Origin: Mesorhizobium sp. 1M-11 | GTDB taxonomy: Bacteria > Pseudomonadota > Alphaproteobacteria > Rhizobiales > Rhizobiaceae | DNA length: 64,000 nucleotides | Reading direction: 5' to 3' | Assembly (NCBI RefSeq): GCF_001303895.1 | Contig: NZ_LJSD01000050.1 | Coordinates: forward strand, 1-64,000 | Shown here: one piece after another, positions 61,835-64,000 of the stretch | Position numbering within the stretch: position 1 is the first letter of the stretch | Layout: each line of letters opens with the position of its first letter | Translations under genes and position numbers: made by a program | The notes under the pieces: generated by a model | Told to the model about the DNA's origin: nothing | What the model saw: the letters and a program-made list of their open reading frames with translations, nothing else | Database searches by the model: none

Positions 61835-62583
61835 CCGGACCGCAGCCCAGCGCGCTTTCGACGCGAGCCCTTGTCGCCGGCTACGAACCCGACCTGCCGA
61901 TCGTGCGCGGCGTCGACTTTTCGATCCGCAGCGGCGAACTCGTCATCGTGCTCGGCCCCAACGGCGCCGGCAAATCCACCTTCGTCAAGGCGATCGCCGG
62001 CCTGGTGCCGATCCACTCCGGCGCCACGATGCTCGGCGGTTTCGACATCACCGCAGTGCCGACGCATGAGAAGATCCGCCACGGCCTGGCCTTCGTGCCA
62101 CAGACCGAAAACATCTTCGCGACGATGTCGATCCACGACAATCTGCTTCTGGCCGCAAATGTGCTGCCCAAGGAAAAACGCAGCCGCCGCGTGGCCGACC
62201 TCTATGCAATGTTCCCCGATCTCGCAGCGCGGCCTTCGTTGCGTGCCGGCCAGCTTTCGGGTGGCCAACGGCAGATGCTGGCGGTGGCGCGCGCGCTGAT
62301 CGTCGAGCCGAGCGTGCTGATCCTGGACGAGCCTTCGGCGGGCCTTTCGCCCAAGATCGTGCAGGAAGTGTTTGCCCAGTTGAAGGCGATCAACGACACG
62401 GGCGTCACCATCATCCTGGTCGAGCAGAATGTGAAGGCGGCACTGGCCATCGCCGATCGCGCGGCGATCCTGGTGGAAGGACAGTTGCGGCATGAGGGGC
62501 CGGCAGCCACGCTCGCCGAAGACCCGATCGTCGCCGAACTCTATCTCGGCGCCCGCCCTGCGGGAAAGGCGGCAACGCCATGA
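61831..62583 (+). CDS. branched-chain-amino-acid-type ABC ATPase, LivF type (system C)
   Basis: A 250-residue ATPase with Walker A GPNGAGKST, FVPQTENIFATMSI in the LivF position, signature LSGGQRQM, Walker B LILDEPSAGLSP and VEQNVKAAL. The ATG overlaps the LivG stop, and the stop overlaps the LivH start, both as ATGA. It precedes the two permease genes. Confidence 0.92.
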   Translation: MTGPQPSALSTRALVAGYEPDLPIVRGVDFSIRSGELVIVLGPNGAGKSTFVKAIAGLVPIHSGATMLGGFDITAVPTHEKIRHGLAFVPQTENIFATMSIHDNLLLAANVLPKEKRSRRVADLYAMFPDLAARPSLRAGQLSGGQRQMLAVARALIVEPSVLILDEPSAGLSPKIVQEVFAQLKAINDTGVTIILVEQNVKAALAIADRAAILVEGQLRHEGPAATLAEDPIVAELYLGARPAGKAATP

Positions 62584-63491
62584 ACCCGCAACTGATCATG
62601 GATGGCCTGATCGCCGGCGCGATGATCGGGCTTGGCGCCATCGGCATCACGCTGACCTATTCGATCCTGCGTTTCGCCAATTTCGCGCATGGCGAGATGA
62701 TCAGCTGGGGCGCCTATCTGGCGCTCGCCACCAGCGGCCTGCTTGGCTCATTGTCGGGGGCGCTGCTCAAGCCGATCGGACCATTCTCCTTCGGCTGGTC
62801 GCTGCCGCTTGCCGTACTCGCCGCCGTGGCGCTGACGGCCGGTCTCGCGCTTCTGGTCGACGCGCTGTTGTTCGGCCCGCTGCGCAAGCGCCGCAGCGCC
62901 GTCATCATCATGGTGATGGCAAGCTTTGGCGCCTCTCTGGCGCTGCGCAGCCTGCTTGAATTCATCTTCACCTCGAAGCCCGTCTATTTCTCGAAGGCCT
63001 TGCAGATCGCGCTTCCCCTCGGCGGCGGTTTGAGGGCAACGCCCGACCAGCTGCTGTCGCTGGCCGTCGCGGCCATTCTCGTCGTCGCGATCCATATCCT
63101 GCTGACGCGTACGGCGATCGGCCGTTCCATGCGTGCGGTTAGCGAGAACCAGCAGCTTGCCGGCGTTGCCGGCATCGATGCGCGCAAGGTGATCCGCACC
63201 GTCTGGATGCTGGGCGCAGGGCTCGCCTGCATCGCCGGCGTCATGGCCGGCCTACTGGTGCAGATCCGTCCCTATATGGGCTTCGACCTGTTGCTGCCGC
63301 TGTTTGCGGCCGCGATCCTCGGTGGCATCGGCAGCGTGCCCGGAGCGATGCTGGCAGGCCTGATCGTCGGTCTTGCGGAAGCTCTCGGTGTGCAGCTGAT
63401 CGGCGCCGAATGGCGCGCGGCCGTCGCCTTCATGATCCTCGTCTTCGTCTTATTGCTGCGCCCGCAAGGCCTGTTCGGGAGGGCGGAATGA
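62580..63491 (+). CDS. branched-chain-amino-acid-type ABC permease, LivH type (system C)
   Basis: A 303-residue permease with the LivH motif GITLTYSILRFANFAHGEMI and contact loop MRAVSENQQLAGVAGIDARKVI. About eight membrane segments are expected. It overlaps both neighbours by ATGA. Confidence 0.93.
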   Translation: MNPQLIMDGLIAGAMIGLGAIGITLTYSILRFANFAHGEMISWGAYLALATSGLLGSLSGALLKPIGPFSFGWSLPLAVLAAVALTAGLALLVDALLFGPLRKRRSAVIIMVMASFGASLALRSLLEFIFTSKPVYFSKALQIALPLGGGLRATPDQLLSLAVAAILVVAIHILLTRTAIGRSMRAVSENQQLAGVAGIDARKVIRTVWMLGAGLACIAGVMAGLLVQIRPYMGFDLLLPLFAAAILGGIGSVPGAMLAGLIVGLAEALGVQLIGAEWRAAVAFMILVFVLLLRPQGLFGRAE

Positions 63492-64000
63492 GCGTCGAAC
63501 TCGTCGCCTATGTCGCCTTTTTCCTGACAATGGCCCTGACCTATGCGGTCATGTGCCTGGGCCTCAACGTGCAATGGGGGCAGACCGGCCTGTTCAACGT
63601 GGGCGTTGCCGGTTTCGTCGCCATCGGCGCCTACGTCTCGGCGCTGCTGACCACGCCCGACGCCCCTGACCGCTTTGGCGGCTTCGGCCTGCCCATCCTG
63701 GTCGGCTGGCTGGGGGCAGCGCTTGCCACGGGCCTCGCCTCATTTCTCGTCGGTTGGCTGACGATCCGGCTACGCGCCGACTATCTCGCCATCGCGACCT
63801 TCGGTGTGGCGGTGACGGTGCAGCTTGTCGCGCTCAACCTGCAAAGCATCACCGGTGGTCCCTTCGGCATCGGCTTCATTCCAAGGCCCTTCGCCAATCT
63901 GGCCGGCGATCCGCTGGCCTTCAGCCTGCTCAATCTCGGCGTGCTGATCGTCGTGGTCGCCCTGCTCTATCTCGCGCTCGAACATCTGCTGCGCAGTCCA
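63488..64000 (+). CDS. branched-chain-amino-acid-type ABC permease, LivM type (system C), 3'-truncated by window end
   Basis: The first 171 codons of a LivM-type permease; the frame is still open at the last base. LNVQWGQTGLFNVGVAGFVAIGAYV is the LivM motif. The gene starts inside the LivH stop. About half of the protein, including the ATPase-contact loop, lies beyond the window. Confidence 0.9.
   Translation, partial: MSVELVAYVAFFLTMALTYAVMCLGLNVQWGQTGLFNVGVAGFVAIGAYVSALLTTPDAPDRFGGFGLPILVGWLGAALATGLASFLVGWLTIRLRADYLAIATFGVAVTVQLVALNLQSITGGPFGIGFIPRPFANLAGDPLAFSLLNLGVLIVVVALLYLALEHLLRSP

Overview
The window is GC-rich, gene-dense DNA from an alphaproteobacterium, most likely a soil or plant-associated member of the Hyphomicrobiales close to Mesorhizobium or other Phyllobacteriaceae. 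That placement is inferred from protein style, from the abundance of ABC importers, and from dispersed intergenic palindromes of the kind common in that group; no rRNA or other phylogenetic marker is present. I support about 60 protein genes, no tRNA or rRNA, no CRISPR array and no insertion sequence. Coding density is high, and many neighbouring genes overlap by ATGA (stop of one gene, start of the next).

Region 1 (1-11.3 kb): the 3' part of a beta-ketoadipyl-CoA thiolase (pcaF), a complete Dpp/Opp-type peptide or opine importer (binding protein, two permeases, two ATPases), a convergent hyuA-hyuB pair (ATP-dependent hydantoinase/oxoprolinase family), and ferredoxin-NADP reductase (fpr), closed by a perfect bidirectional terminator. 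Region 2 (11.4-21.8 kb): a divergent amino-sugar locus. Leftward: murQ, a sugar ABC importer, and a Gfo/Idh oxidoreductase. Rightward: a BadF/NagK-type kinase, a GntR/UTRA regulator, a SIS-domain glucosamine-6-phosphate deaminase-like protein, and nagA. Together these could import N-acetylmuramic acid and/or GlcNAc without a PTS and convert it to fructose-6-phosphate. A pair of matching direct-repeat operators sits about 25 bp before each divergent start codon. Region 3 (21.8-29.7 kb): rpe, a PuuA-like glutamine-synthetase-family ligase, a LysR regulator with two divergent glutathione transferases, and a Zn/Cd/Pb P-type ATPase with a His-rich linker, divergent from its MerR regulator across a textbook 19-bp-spacer promoter.

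Region 4 (29.7-39.8 kb) is the most interesting. It holds an SDR dehydrogenase, an aldehyde dehydrogenase, an N-formylglutamate-amidohydrolase-family protein, a PuuR-like XRE-cupin regulator, a branched-chain-amino-acid-type ABC importer and a second glutamine-synthetase-family ligase. Three copies of one palindrome (TTTxCCAAAATGGAAA) lie before the SDR/ALDH pair, the regulator and the importer. I infer a gamma-glutamylation pathway for an imported amine or amino alcohol. Region 5 (40-49 kb): an AzgA-type purine permease, then a GntR/FCD regulator with a DenD-like dehydrogenase, an SDR and a sugar-type ABC importer, probably for a sugar acid or related carbohydrate. Region 6 (49-64 kb): a hybrid histidine kinase divergent from a LuxR-type response regulator, a LysE/RhtB exporter, one complete branched-chain-amino-acid-type importer, and a second one whose binding protein is in the divergent GntR/TIGR04076/aldo-keto reductase operon. 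The last permease is cut by the window end.

Six ABC importers account for 28 of the 60 genes. Five copies of a roughly 90-bp two-hairpin repeat and two other palindromic repeats punctuate the intergenic spaces. One copy forms the end of the LysR gene, and others lie inside a transporter operon.
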